This document shows, in pieces, positions 40,097-48,214 of a stretch of DNA of 62,381 nucleotides. Within the stretch, counting starts at the first letter, position 1. Each line of letters opens with the position of its first letter. Origin of the DNA: Staphylococcus pasteuri (GTDB lineage: Bacteria > Bacillota > Bacilli > Staphylococcales > Staphylococcaceae); NCBI RefSeq assembly GCF_003970495.1, contig NZ_RXWW01000034.1:1-62381 (forward strand), read 5' to 3'. The notes under the pieces are model-generated. The model was not told the origin of the DNA and searched no databases. It saw nothing but the letters and a program-made list of their open reading frames with translations. The translations under genes and the position numbers were made by a program.

Positions 40097-41243
40097 TAGT
40101 CTCACCTCCTTTAAATGCATCTGCAGTTTGAAGGTTTTTCGTGATGATAAATTTATCTAATTCTGGGTCATCGGCAGGGTCTTCGCCCGTCATGATTCGT
40201 ACTTGATTTCGAGTAAATGTACCTGATGAAACTAATTTATCAATCGCTTCTGACATTTGTAGTGGGTCTCGCTTATCGATACCTACGACTTTAATATGTT
40301 TATCTTCATTTAAATATTCTTGCTCATAGAAAAATTTTGAATTTAATTCAGATTCGATTTTTCGTAATAAAGGATTAATACAAAACTTCAAATATGAATC
40401 TATTTGTTTTTCTAGGTCTGCCATTTCGCCAATAACTAACGATGGTGGCACGCCTATCATTCTTGCTATATCTGTAAGTATGGTACGCTTTAACTCTTCT
40501 AGCTCTTTAAACTCTTGAGTCCCTTGTGAAGCGCCTTTACTTGAATGTTCTTCATATTCTAGGCCTTTTGTTAATGGTGCTATAGCTATAGAGTTGTTTT
40601 TAAACGCCTCAAACATCATATCTATATAGCCTTGTAGTTTTGCTCTTCCATCTTCAGCCTTAAATTGAGTGGTGTCGATATTTAGGACACCTCTTACTTG
40701 ATTGTTCATCAGTTGCAAGTCAATCATGCGACCAAATATCTCGCCATAATCCTCAAATAAGCCCATCGAAAAGTCCTCAAGTTTTTGATTACTATAAGTT
40801 AAATAAATAACATCATCCATTAAAAAGAAACGTTTAAATTCAAAGTTGTTAACCATAACATTTATGAATTTATGTGGGTATAGTCCCATGTCGTCATCTT
40901 TTACAAAGTCATCGGCAACAAAAAAGTACCCGTCGTCATTCTTTACGACAAGTACCTCATTATCTATGATTAATTTGTAAATAAACTTTTGCCAAAAATC
41001 GACTGCATTTTGATTCTTGTTCGGTTGAACATTTAATTTATAATGCAAGTCATCTTTTTCTCTTTTATTACCCGTCATCACTCTAAATTCACTTTGAGAT
41101 ATAGTTCTAGCAACCATTTCAATAACCGTATTTAAAGCAATTTGTTTTAAATAGGCTTTTTTACTTTTATCTTGAAGAAACTCGAGATCATACATCCATG
41201 ACAATTCAGAATGTCGTTTAAACACATTATCAAATAATCCCAT
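40077..41243 (-). CDS. Portal protein
   Basis: The portal forms the dodecameric ring for DNA entry. The 388 residues include VEMVARTISQSEFRVM, FWQKFIYKLIIDNEVLVVKND, and ARMIGVPPSLVIGEMADLEKQ, all typical of the HK97-family Phage_portal proteins. It lies between TerL and the protease gene and overlaps the latter by 20 bases. Confidence 0.93.
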   Translation of the reverse strand: MGLFDNVFKRHSELSWMYDLEFLQDKSKKAYLKQIALNTVIEMVARTISQSEFRVMTGNKREKDDLHYKLNVQPNKNQNAVDFWQKFIYKLIIDNEVLVVKNDDGYFFVADDFVKDDDMGLYPHKFINVMVNNFEFKRFFLMDDVIYLTYSNQKLEDFSMGLFEDYGEIFGRMIDLQLMNNQVRGVLNIDTTQFKAEDGRAKLQGYIDMMFEAFKNNSIAIAPLTKGLEYEEHSSKGASQGTQEFKELEELKRTILTDIARMIGVPPSLVIGEMADLEKQIDSYLKFCINPLLRKIESELNSKFFYEQEYLNEDKHIKVVGIDKRDPLQMSEAIDKLVSSGTFTRNQVRIMTGEDPADDPELDKFIITKNLQTADAFKGGETNASGQE

Positions 41244-41263
41244 TTAATTTGAACCTCCCTTCT

Positions 41264-42925
41264 TTAGAACCTTAAACCACGTAACAAGTCTATCTCATCA
41301 TCTAAGTTAGAATCTTTTAGCTCGTCTGCTCTATATAACGCATGTATAAGCGCTTGAAATCCATCAGTTTTACGTCGGATAGGCTCTTTCTTTTCATACT
41401 CTTTGTTGCCGTCTTTACGAATCTTAACGGCAACATTCTGTGTATACCAACGCATGAGAGGATTATCTCCAAATATTAAATGACGTTGTGCAAACATGTC
41501 CTCAACACGTGGTGCTAGCAGTGACTGAATAGCTCTAGTATTTTTAATCACTTCATATTCAATACCTGCATCTTCAAATAAGGTTCTTAATAAATCCATT
41601 CTGAAATTATCAGCTATTACTTTTTTAAGCCCGTAGTTTCTTTGTGCTTCACTAAACCAATCAATAATATGTTTAGGGCTTATTGTTGGCTCATCTACAA
41701 TTGTTAATAAGCCTCTTTCTTCCCATTCTTTAATAGGTGGTTTGAGTTTATAAGTATCTAAAAATTCTTTTCTTGCAAATGAATGAGTCTTCCAAATGTA
41801 ATCTTCGCCTGAACGGAACAATAATCCAACTGCTGCAAAGTCTTTTAAACTTGCATAGTCTAAACCACCGATACATTCATTATTTTCTAAGGGCGGTATA
41901 GGTCGATTAGTCGCCATGATGTCGTCCCAAGGTGCTACAACACTTTGTGAATCAGTTTCAGGCATATTCATACGCTTTGTCATAAACTCTGGTCTATTAG
42001 ATGGATTAAACTTAAGTCCTAAATACTGTTGATGTACTTCTTTGAAAAGTTGTTTACCGTAATCACTTGTAGGTTCTTCGAACATGGGATTCGCTTTTTC
42101 CCATTTTTCAGGGTGATCAAGTTCATTCTTATCATCAATCTTACAAATGAATGGGAATAATCTATCTTCAGGGCTAATTCCTTTCAATACATTATCTGCA
42201 CGTTCTTTCAGTCTATCTAAAAAGCCTTCTCGGACATAGCCATCTGTACCGATATAGAACGTTCTAGGATGTGCAACCTTACCTAAACCACTTCGTTTAA
42301 TATTGATAACCGAATCTTTCTCATAGCCATGAATTTCATCAAAGAAAATGCAACCTTCACGTGCACCGTCTTTTGTTTTTTCATTAGAGGTATCAAAAAG
42401 AAATTGAGATTTAGTTGATAAACCTTCCACATAAACCTTACTTAAGTAAAAAGGGTTATTAGGTCTTTCAGCAGTTACATATAAATCATTGCCCTCAATC
42501 ATTTCATAGATTTCTCTAAAGCTAACCTGTGCTTGCTTTTCACTATTCGCAACCACCGACATATTGTATTTAGGTATGCCATGTAAAGGTGTCATAAAAA
42601 AAGCACCTAATGTGCTAATATAACCATTTTTACCCCCACCACGTGCCATTGAAATAAAGAACTCAGAGAAATAAGGTGTCATTGTATCTTCTTCATACAA
42701 AAATACAAAACATGATATAAATTTTTGAAAATCTTGTAGTGGAAAAAACCATTTTTGACTAAACTTGATGTAATCTTCAATTCGTTGTGTGTCAAAGTAA
42801 AGATCGTCACGTTGCAAAATGTTATCTTCTAAAAAAGATATTAACTTATGACGTTCTTTATTGAATAAAGCTTTACCTGATTTACCTTTTTCTATGTAGT
42901 CTGTAACGTATTTAGGTATCTTCAT
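41264..42925 (-). CDS. Terminase large subunit
   Basis: The packaging ATPase/nuclease. The 553 residues contain the Walker A-type SMARGGGKNG (about 88-97), Walker B CIFFDEIHG (about 190-198), and a nuclease domain with acidic residues in GGLDYASLKDF and VIADNF. It fits the Terminase_1 family. It starts four bases inside the end of the small-subunit gene. Confidence 0.94.
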   Translation of the reverse strand: MKIPKYVTDYIEKGKSGKALFNKERHKLISFLEDNILQRDDLYFDTQRIEDYIKFSQKWFFPLQDFQKFISCFVFLYEEDTMTPYFSEFFISMARGGGKNGYISTLGAFFMTPLHGIPKYNMSVVANSEKQAQVSFREIYEMIEGNDLYVTAERPNNPFYLSKVYVEGLSTKSQFLFDTSNEKTKDGAREGCIFFDEIHGYEKDSVINIKRSGLGKVAHPRTFYIGTDGYVREGFLDRLKERADNVLKGISPEDRLFPFICKIDDKNELDHPEKWEKANPMFEEPTSDYGKQLFKEVHQQYLGLKFNPSNRPEFMTKRMNMPETDSQSVVAPWDDIMATNRPIPPLENNECIGGLDYASLKDFAAVGLLFRSGEDYIWKTHSFARKEFLDTYKLKPPIKEWEERGLLTIVDEPTISPKHIIDWFSEAQRNYGLKKVIADNFRMDLLRTLFEDAGIEYEVIKNTRAIQSLLAPRVEDMFAQRHLIFGDNPLMRWYTQNVAVKIRKDGNKEYEKKEPIRRKTDGFQALIHALYRADELKDSNLDDEIDLLRGLRF

Positions 42926-43281
42926 GTTAAATCAGGTCCTTTCGCAGCTTCTTCTAATCGTCTTTGTTCTGCTTTCTTATCTAATTGGAACGATTTTTCC
43001 AATGCAAGTAATGAGCCACTGACTTTATTCTTCTCTGCAATAGCAGGGTTAGCCTTAACAAACTCTTGACTTGCATTTTTAACGATTGTTATGGGTCCTG
43101 ACTGTTCAATATAAACATCTAAAGCGTAGAAAAGTTTTAATAAATTAATATAACGTTCTACTTTTTCCACTTCAACATTATTATTGGTGTCAATCTGTGA
43201 CATTAAGAAGTCTTCTGAGTTATTAATCTTTTTAATTTGATTGGGTGTTAACTTGTCTTTTAAGTATTTGTCGTTTTTCAT
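42922..43281 (-). CDS. Terminase small subunit, P27 family
   Basis: The 119-residue product recognises the phage DNA for packaging. The helical pattern QIKKINNSEDFLMSQI, VEKVERYINLLKLFYALDVYI and the GPITIVKNASQEFVKANPAI segment match the P27 small terminases of staphylococcal cos phages. It sits directly before TerL. It is unrelated in motif to the decayed terminase beside ssrA. Confidence 0.88.
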   Translation of the reverse strand: MKNDKYLKDKLTPNQIKKINNSEDFLMSQIDTNNNVEVEKVERYINLLKLFYALDVYIEQSGPITIVKNASQEFVKANPAIAEKNKVSGSLLALEKSFQLDKKAEQRRLEEAAKGPDLT

Positions 43282-43377
43282 TTGCCCTCCCCCTTTCTTT
43301 GTTTTTTTGAATTAGATAATATTTTTAATTGTCTATCCCCTAATGTATCAATTAGAGTTTTAAACTTGGATAATTGA

Positions 43378-43425
43378 CCCAAGCGCCGGTTTCCGACAAA
43401 TCCTTTAGGTATGGGATTCTTGAAA
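43378..43425. other. Candidate cos region
   Basis: Between the HNH and TerS genes a GC-rich block (ACCGGCGCTTGGGTC on the minus strand) stands out in AT-rich DNA with no ORF. HNH-TerS-TerL phages of this type have their cos here. Position and composition are the only evidence. Confidence 0.35.
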
Positions 43426-43480
43426 CTGGGGGGATTTTACAATTTTATTTATGTTATATAATTTAATTATCTAAATATTT

Positions 43481-43804
43481 TTACCACTGTTCGTCATTGA
43501 ATTTTATTTCTTTTCTGTTTGGGTTAAATTCAAATCTGCCATGTTTTTTATTGTGGTGATATTTGCATAAGGTTTGTAAGTTATCTAATTCATAAGCAAG
43601 TTCTGGATGAGTTTCTAATTCAAGAATATGGTCAACTTCTAATGACTGATGTTGATTGATTGTTAGCTTACCTTCTTCTTTACATCTCACGCATTCATAA
43701 TGATCTCGTGCTAATACTTGCTGTCTTGTCTTTCTCCATTTGGCTCTCATATAGAACTTACGGTTATTGTTTCTTATATCTATATACTCACTAAACTTGC
43801 TCAT
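43481..43804 (-). CDS. HNH endonuclease beside the terminase
   Basis: The 107-residue product from ATG 43804 (behind AAGGTGGA) has the zinc pair CVRC and LCKYH and the HNH core LEVDHILELETHPELAYELDNLQTLC with KYHHNKKHG. Such enzymes are needed with the terminase for specific cos cleavage in HK97-like and staphylococcal phages. The conserved location just before cos and TerS supports this. Longer starts upstream would run through a terminator hairpin. Confidence 0.88.
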   Translation of the reverse strand: MSKFSEYIDIRNNNRKFYMRAKWRKTRQQVLARDHYECVRCKEEGKLTINQHQSLEVDHILELETHPELAYELDNLQTLCKYHHNKKHGRFEFNPNRKEIKFNDEQW

Positions 43805-43825
43805 TATATCCACCTTATGCATAAC

Positions 43826-43852
43826 AAAAGACACACCACTATGTGATGTGCC
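43826..43852 (-). terminator. Terminator between early and late genes
   Basis: GGCACATCAC and GTGGTGTGTC pair (with G-U pairs) around ATA, then TTTTG on the minus strand. It follows the RinA-like gene, so late transcription would have to start at or pass this point. Confidence 0.6.
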
Positions 43853-43933
43853 TCTTATATTCTTATCGTATGACTCCATTATAATCTTATTGATATACCT
43901 AATGCACATAGCCTTCGATGTCTTCGATGTCTT

Positions 43934-44365
43934 CTATCTCTTCGATACCTTCTCATCATAGTGTCCTCGTTGTACATCCATATACACACCGACTATCTCA
44001 TTGATACATGCATAGAATGTAGAGTCGCTATTAATCTCCATCAAGTCTTTAATAGTCTTATGTTTAACCCCTAGCTTTAGCATCTGTAATATATGATAGT
44101 TCTTATCATTCGTAATATAATCTTCATACTTATCTATGAACTCCATCTTCTGTAGTAATTTAATATTACGTCGATACTCTCTATTCCTATCTAACACTTT
44201 GACTAATACCTTATCACCTGTACCACCTTTAGCTTTAGGCATTACTGCTTCTATACCATACTGTGCAGTAGATGTACTATCTGCATCATATACCTGTGCT
44301 TCAATAATATTACGCATCCACTTATAATTGTCTATCATGTTTCTTACTTCGTCACGTGTATACAT
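43934..44365 (-). CDS. RinA-like late transcription activator (ArpU family)
   Basis: RinA activates the late packaging/morphogenesis operon in staphylococcal phages. The 143 residues resemble it: an N-terminal IIEAQVYDADSTSTAQYGIEAVMPKAKGGTGD segment and a sigma-like C-terminal part (MLKLGVKHKTIKDLMEINSDSTFYACINEIVGVYMD) that ends in a helix-turn-helix. The late genes start right after it, across a terminator. Two palindromic elements lie just upstream. Confidence 0.85.
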   Translation of the reverse strand: MYTRDEVRNMIDNYKWMRNIIEAQVYDADSTSTAQYGIEAVMPKAKGGTGDKVLVKVLDRNREYRRNIKLLQKMEFIDKYEDYITNDKNYHILQMLKLGVKHKTIKDLMEINSDSTFYACINEIVGVYMDVQRGHYDEKVSKR

Positions 44366-44388
44366 CTACTACCTCCGTTACCTACATT

Positions 44389-44448
44389 TAGTACCAGGTA
44401 CTAATAATAGTATAAATTATAAAGGTACTAGAGTAAATTAGTACCTTT
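44389..44448. promoter_or_regulatory. Paired palindromes upstream of the RinA-like gene
   Basis: The first element is TAGTACCAGGTACTA (44389-44403), a perfect 7+1+7 palindrome. The second is AAAGGTACTA (44421-44430) with TAGTACCTTT (44439-44448). Both share the core GGTACTA. They look like repeated binding sites for a dimeric regulator; the second could also act as a terminator for the upstream genes. Confidence 0.55.
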
Positions 44449-44475
44449 ACCTTAAATATATATATATAATTAATT

Positions 44476-44850
44476 TTAAACTCTTTGCATTCTTCCATAG
44501 CAATCCTTTTTCAGTTTGACAAAAGAATTGTTATCCATTTGACTTTGTACATACTCTGAACGCCCATGTAATTGTCTTACTTTATATAGCCATGGTTTCT
44601 TTAGAGTATTTCGTGTGTCGTTACTTTTATCATTTTTATTAGCAATTTCTAAATTTTTTAAAGATTTATACTCAGCATATTGAGTACGGCTCATACCTTT
44701 AGGTACGTTAAACACTTCTTCTTCAGTCCAATTATCCCTTATTCTGTTACTAACAATACCATGATCTAAAGCATTATCTTGCATCTTTTGTAGTTCCAAG
44801 TTAGTTAGCTCTCTTTTTTCATTTTTAACTTTAATGGTAGTCTTTAACAT
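44476..44850 (-). CDS. Phage protein with KKDCYGRMQR C-terminus
   Basis: The 124-residue basic product has no recognised domain. The DNWTEEEVFNVPKGMSRTQYAEYKSL segment resembles a short helix-turn-helix-like recognition unit. It also aligns loosely with NGWNFRDAIDAPSGMRREEYQNEKML of the 50660-51052 gene, and both end in KKDCYGR-x-QR. They are therefore diverged members of one family in the same prophage, one near each end of the early gene run. Perhaps a regulator, by inference only. Confidence 0.75.
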   Translation of the reverse strand: MLKTTIKVKNEKRELTNLELQKMQDNALDHGIVSNRIRDNWTEEEVFNVPKGMSRTQYAEYKSLKNLEIANKNDKSNDTRNTLKKPWLYKVRQLHGRSEYVQSQMDNNSFVKLKKDCYGRMQRV

Positions 44851-44935
44851 TTAAAACATCTCCAGATTGTTTGTATAGTGTTTTTCATTTTATATCAAAT
44901 CATGGTATTGAGCTACCCTACTTTTTAAAAAATTA

Positions 44936-45139
44936 TTAATTTTTATTAAACTTGTTAGCTACCTTTTCCATTTCCTCTTGTAACTCTCTAATCCCTTCTT
45001 CACCATTATCTTTAACAAAACGAGTAAATAAGTATACGTTAGTGTATCTCAAACCGTTGTTTTCATTACGTAACATACCATTATTTCCAACAAGGAATAA
45101 TATAATAACTGCAAGTATGATTGATATGATTATCCACAT
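44936..45139 (-). CDS. DUF1514-type small membrane protein
   Basis: The 67 residues begin with one transmembrane helix (IIISIILAVIILFLV) and continue GLRYTNVYLFTRFVKDNGEEGIRELQEEM, the DUF1514 pattern of staphylococcal phages. An AGGTGAG site precedes it. It abuts the next gene upstream by one base. Function unknown. Confidence 0.8.
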   Translation of the reverse strand: MWIIISIILAVIILFLVGNNGMLRNENNGLRYTNVYLFTRFVKDNGEEGIRELQEEMEKVANKFNKN

Positions 45140-45369
45140 TAGTTACTCACCTCATCTTCATGCTTATCTAGCCACTTTAAAGGTTCATAATCCCATTCAC
45201 TTTTTTGATAGAGTGAAAGTTGTTCTTTTAACCGTGTATTTTCATTCCATACATCTGTCATTGTATCGAAGTACTTTCGTGCTTTCTTCTCTGCCTTAAT
45301 ACATCTATACATTGCATATGACCATACAAGAAACATAACTATATTAGCTATTAGTCCAGCCAACTCCAT
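45139..45369 (-). CDS. Small membrane protein with coiled coil
   Basis: The 76-residue product has one N-terminal helix (GLIANIVMFLVWSYAMYRCI) followed by a charged coiled-coil stretch (KAEKKARKYFDTMTDVWNENTRLKEQLSLY). The start has GAGAGG in front. It overlaps both neighbours by a base. No family name recognised. Confidence 0.75.
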   Translation of the reverse strand: MELAGLIANIVMFLVWSYAMYRCIKAEKKARKYFDTMTDVWNENTRLKEQLSLYQKSEWDYEPLKWLDKHEDEVSN

Positions 45370-45545
45370 TACTCTGACACCTCTCTCATCAATCGATTAA
45401 GATGTGCATGGTCTGCGTCAGTATAATCTAACGGCACATCTAACACATCATCACTCTGCCACCAAATAATTAATTGTTCCGTCACGTACTTACCTAACTC
45501 ATACATTGCTATTGTGAATATTAGTTTTGAAATGTGTTTAATCAT
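45369..45545 (-). CDS. rinB: RinB-like transcriptional activator
   Basis: The 58 residues from ATG 45545 (behind GAGGAGGAA) read IKHISKLIFTIAMYELGKYVTEQLIIW and end in an acidic part. The MYELGKYVTEQ motif is characteristic of RinB, which works with RinA or as an early activator (int expression) in S. aureus phages. Location a few genes before the RinA-like gene agrees. Confidence 0.82.
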   Translation of the reverse strand: MIKHISKLIFTIAMYELGKYVTEQLIIWWQSDDVLDVPLDYTDADHAHLNRLMREVSE

Positions 45546-45774
45546 TGTCTTCCTCCTCATTAAAAACATCTAATCTCTTTCTGCTAGTTACTAGTTTTAA
45601 ATCCCTTAGTCCCCGAATGAATTCTTCTCTACGTTTTTTGTCTTTAAATATCTTCATTGCCTCTTCTTTGCTCTCTGCCTCAACCACCGTAAACGTTTGA
45701 TTATCCTTAGCCTTAGTCACGTGATTGTGTGGTATACCTGTTGAATCTGTGAATGTTGTGATTAGGTATTGCAT
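45538..45774 (-). CDS. DUF1381 phage protein
   Basis: The 78 residues QYLITTFTDSTGIPHNHVTKAKDNQTFTVVEAESKEEAMKIF match the DUF1381 family of staphylococcal phages closely. It overlaps the rinB gene by eight bases. Function unknown, small and soluble. Confidence 0.85.
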   Translation of the reverse strand: MQYLITTFTDSTGIPHNHVTKAKDNQTFTVVEAESKEEAMKIFKDKKRREEFIRGLRDLKLVTSRKRLDVFNEEEDND

Positions 45775-45992
45775 TAATCTATGACCTCTAAAATTTCATG
45801 TTTCATTCTGTATTCTTTGACGGTACCATAGCAGCGTTCTGCAATATCCATAGCACTATCTAAATAAGAAGTTTTAGTAGCTTTTTCTATGTCTTTAGTG
45901 AAACTGTATACATTTCCAAATGCATTTGTTGATACGTACAAGCCACTCTTTATTTCAATAATATATTTCTTGTCATTTTGATTATCTTCCAT
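45774..45992 (-). CDS. Small soluble phage protein
   Basis: The 72-residue product (KKYIIEIKSGLYVSTNAFGN, then TKDIEKATKTSYLDSAMDIAERC) has a beta-strand start and a helix, like a compact alpha/beta fold of the kind in DUF2483-type phage proteins. ATG 45992 is used because AGGAGTGAG precedes it. The DUF assignment is uncertain. Confidence 0.72.
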   Translation of the reverse strand: MEDNQNDKKYIIEIKSGLYVSTNAFGNVYSFTKDIEKATKTSYLDSAMDIAERCYGTVKEYRMKHEILEVID

Positions 45993-46009
45993 TCCCACTC
46001 ACTCCTTAC

Positions 46010-46246
46010 CTATAGAAATTTCACTATTATTTTAAATTTGTTAATTATCATTAAGAATAGCAATGCTATTAAAACTGCTAATATATCTTTCTCGACAGAA
46101 AATCCTACAAGCAATATTAAAATAATAAAAAGTCCGATTTTGTATACAGTAGCGTGTTCATCATTACCAAAAAGATACTTATCAACAAAGTAATCTAATG
46201 CGACTAACCCTATTCCGATTATCAGTAAAACAATTATGTCATTCAC
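46010..46246 (-). CDS. Small three-helix membrane protein
   Basis: The 78-residue product has three hydrophobic segments (about 4-20, 34-50 and 54-70) and little else. Its ATG overlaps the stop of the preceding 36-residue gene. Not recognised. Confidence 0.7.
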   Translation of the reverse strand: MNDIIVLLIIGIGLVALDYFVDKYLFGNDEHATVYKIGLFIILILLVGFSVEKDILAVLIALLFLMIINKFKIIVKFL

Positions 46247-46353
46247 TTACCCAGCACCTCTTTCACTTTTGTTAGAATATCTTTATTTTTAACCGCCTCG
46301 ATTTCGACACGTTTAGAATTAGTATCCTGTTGATCCGAAACCATCTTAAACAT
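46243..46353 (-). CDS. 36-residue phage peptide
   Basis: The frame MFKMVSDQQDTNSKRVEIEA and the helix NKDILTKVKEVLGK start at 46353 behind AAGGAAAAGG. The gene overlaps the dUTPase stop by eight bases. An earlier in-frame start would lie deep inside the dUTPase gene with no binding site. Function unknown. Confidence 0.6.
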   Translation of the reverse strand: MFKMVSDQQDTNSKRVEIEAVKNKDILTKVKEVLGK

Positions 46354-46891
46354 ATCCTTTTCCTTGGTCTGCTGTTCCGTCTTGCCTTGCATGGTTACGC
46401 TCCATTTTCTTTTTGTATGCATCAATGAGTTGGTCAATAGTGTAGTAATCATACGCTAAACTTATAGGCATTAGCATATAGGTTAAAGAATCTCTATTAC
46501 TAAATTCTTCTTTAACCAATAACTCCCCTAAATCTTCATATATCGCATAAAAGTACAAAATGTCTTTTAGGTTATTTGCATCTTGTTTTATGTTATTTAA
46601 AAAGATATGAATATACTCCATTTCCTCATCATCAAAAACAACTTTCGTTTGATTCGCAATACTCAATCCAAACGCCAACATATCTGCTAACTCATCAAGT
46701 TGTACATCTAACGGCTTACCTGGTTTCTTCTTCCAGTTCTTGAACGTTTCCAACGTATTAAACCATTCAAAGAATTCAACTACATAGGCAATCTTGCTAT
46801 CTTGTAAGTTAAGTGTCGGTATTCTATCGTCAAATTCCTTTTGTATTTGTAATAACTCTTGTAATTGATCTACTGTTAATTGATTAGTCAT
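46346..46891 (-). CDS. dUTP diphosphatase, dimeric all-alpha type
   Basis: It hydrolyses dUTP to dUMP and keeps uracil out of phage DNA. In staphylococci phage dUTPases also relieve SaPI repression. The 181 residues fit the dUTPase_2 (MazG-like) fold: the metal motif around VVEFFEWFNTLETFKNWKKKPGK and LDELADMLAFGLSIANQ. In this fold the acidic residues bind magnesium. It lies in the early operon. Confidence 0.85.
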   Translation of the reverse strand: MTNQLTVDQLQELLQIQKEFDDRIPTLNLQDSKIAYVVEFFEWFNTLETFKNWKKKPGKPLDVQLDELADMLAFGLSIANQTKVVFDDEEMEYIHIFLNNIKQDANNLKDILYFYAIYEDLGELLVKEEFSNRDSLTYMLMPISLAYDYYTIDQLIDAYKKKMERNHARQDGTADQGKGYV

Positions 46892-47222
46892 TGGAAATCA
46901 TCTCCTTAAATTTTTTACTGCTAATGTAAACGTCTATTAAATTACAATGTTTAAACCATTCACTCGGTTTATAATTGTTGATTGCATTTTCACCAAATTG
47001 TTTTTTCAAAAATTCATCTTCTTCTTTCTCTCTTTTAAAAAAATATTCCTTACACTGTTCTTTATCTGGTTTACTACCATCTTCATAAACCATTAAAAAC
47101 GCATCTTCTATATTGGTAGTTTCTCCACCGTGTTCCCTGATATATACACCTGGTTTGTCTTTATACTCAAAAGCTAATGCTGGAAATTTGATACTCGCTC
47201 TTGTAGTTCCACTTGTTTTCAT
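46884..47222 (-). CDS. Phage protein of unknown function
   Basis: A 112-residue soluble product, charged, with beta-like N-half (IKFPALAFEYKDKPGVYIREHGGETTNIEDAF) and helical C-half. It overlaps the dUTPase gene by eight bases. No family recognised. Confidence 0.7.
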   Translation of the reverse strand: MKTSGTTRASIKFPALAFEYKDKPGVYIREHGGETTNIEDAFLMVYEDGSKPDKEQCKEYFFKREKEEDEFLKKQFGENAINNYKPSEWFKHCNLIDVYISSKKFKEMISND

Positions 47223-47398
47223 TATTGTTCCTCCCAGTATTTAATTAAGATATGTGAGCAATGGTCTTCGTAACTTTCAGACCAATCTACTTGATAACCA
47301 CACACTTCAAAATCTTTAATATTGTTCTCTTTTATGAATTCATTTACATCTTCTTCTACTTGTGTTGATGTACGTTCAAACTCTTTAACTTTAAACAT
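47222..47398 (-). CDS. Cse60-like small phage protein
   Basis: The 58-residue frame (FKVKEFERTSTQVEEDVNEF, IKENNIKDFEVCGYQVDW) has the look of the Cse60 family, short alpha/beta proteins common in phages. It overlaps the next gene by one base. Family call from memory of the pattern. Confidence 0.65.
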   Translation of the reverse strand: MFKVKEFERTSTQVEEDVNEFIKENNIKDFEVCGYQVDWSESYEDHCSHILIKYWEEQ

Positions 47399-47565
47399 CA
47401 TTCGCCACGCTCCACACTTATAATTTGTATAGTTAACCCTTTTCGATTAAATTGTTTTGTAATCTTTTTCCTTGCCTCATACTCGTTAACTGCTTGAACT
47501 TGTTCAGTAAATGTATAGGGCTTGTTTGGGTTCAATGAATATTTAACTTTAAAAGTTCGTAACAT
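47398..47565 (-). CDS. Small basic phage protein
   Basis: A 55-residue frame (LRTFKVKYSLNPNKPYTFTE, QVQAVNEYEARKKITKQFNRKG) with an ATG that overlaps the upstream gene by a base and a stop that overlaps the following gene. It shares with its neighbour a start of the form (F)KVK and a strand-helix-strand pattern. Unknown function. Confidence 0.65.
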   Translation of the reverse strand: MLRTFKVKYSLNPNKPYTFTEQVQAVNEYEARKKITKQFNRKGLTIQIISVERGE

Positions 47566-47924
47566 CACTCCCCACGCTCCAATCCCTCTAAAAATTCTTC
47601 AAAGTCATTCGTACCGTCTAACTCGTCCATACGTGATAGCATTGTACCCGTTGCTAATAAATAACCTTTCGTTTCTGTCACAGTGTTAGTATTTGTTAAT
47701 TTGTTAAGGCTATTGTGATATAACTCATACTCGGCTAACGTATCGTTTTTTAATTCGTCCCAAGCGTTAGCTTTCTTCTCCAACTCCCCATAATATTCTG
47801 GTTTAACAATAACAAGATTACTAATCTCACTTTGTTCCAAAAATTCTTCGGTCGCTTGCATATGTCCTGTTTTGCATATTTGCCCATCTTCATCTTGAAA
47901 AATAACGTATACCTCTTTAGTCAT
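47565..47924 (-). CDS. Phage protein of unknown function, acidic
   Basis: The 119-residue product begins TKEVYVIFQDEDGQICKTG and ends in acidic helices (DELDGTNDFEEFLEGLERGE). It is soluble with no recognised motif. It overlaps the preceding gene by eight bases. Confidence 0.7.
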   Translation of the reverse strand: MTKEVYVIFQDEDGQICKTGHMQATEEFLEQSEISNLVIVKPEYYGELEKKANAWDELKNDTLAEYELYHNSLNKLTNTNTVTETKGYLLATGTMLSRMDELDGTNDFEEFLEGLERGE

Positions 47925-48111
47925 GGTTAGCCTCCTGTAAAATACCTTTTAATATCTGGCAATCTTTGTAATCTAACGTCTCGTATTCGTCTAAATCTGA
48001 TACGTGACCGAGATTGGTTTGTATCTCATCAAACGCCTGTGCTTTACGCTTAACCTCTGCCATATCATCAATCAACTCATCACGTTGCTTTTTTGTATGA
48101 GTCACGTTCAT
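47917..48111 (-). CDS. Small acidic phage protein (DUF1024-like)
   Basis: The 64 residues (KKQRDELIDDMAEVKRKAQAFDEIQ) form a mostly helical, coiled-coil-like chain. The KAQAFDEI segment resembles DUF1024 proteins of staphylococcal phages. The binding site is weak (AAGAG), but it overlaps the 44-residue gene upstream, so coupling may help. Confidence 0.6.
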   Translation of the reverse strand: MNVTHTKKQRDELIDDMAEVKRKAQAFDEIQTNLGHVSDLDEYETLDYKDCQILKGILQEANHD

Positions 48112-48214
48112 CTCTTAATATCTCAAATGCTATTTTACTTTTAATCAAACTATCTCTAGTAACTGCATAAGTATCTTTTAATGGGTTATATTCGGTTATC
48201 GTAAAATCTCTCAT
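48080..48214 (-). CDS. 44-residue phage peptide
   Basis: The frame RDFTITEYNPLKDTYAVTRD, then KSKIAFEILRDERDSY, follows a perfect GGAGGAAGC site; its ATG overlaps the methyltransferase-like gene stop. It overlaps the next gene by 32 bases. Function unknown. Confidence 0.6.
   Translation of the reverse strand: MRDFTITEYNPLKDTYAVTRDSLIKSKIAFEILRDERDSYKKAT

Noticed and set aside
43804..43961. N-terminal extension of the HNH protein to 43909 and a plus-strand ORF opposite it
   Set aside because: The extension reads through a terminator hairpin and lacks a binding site, whereas ATG 43804 has AAGGTGGA in front.
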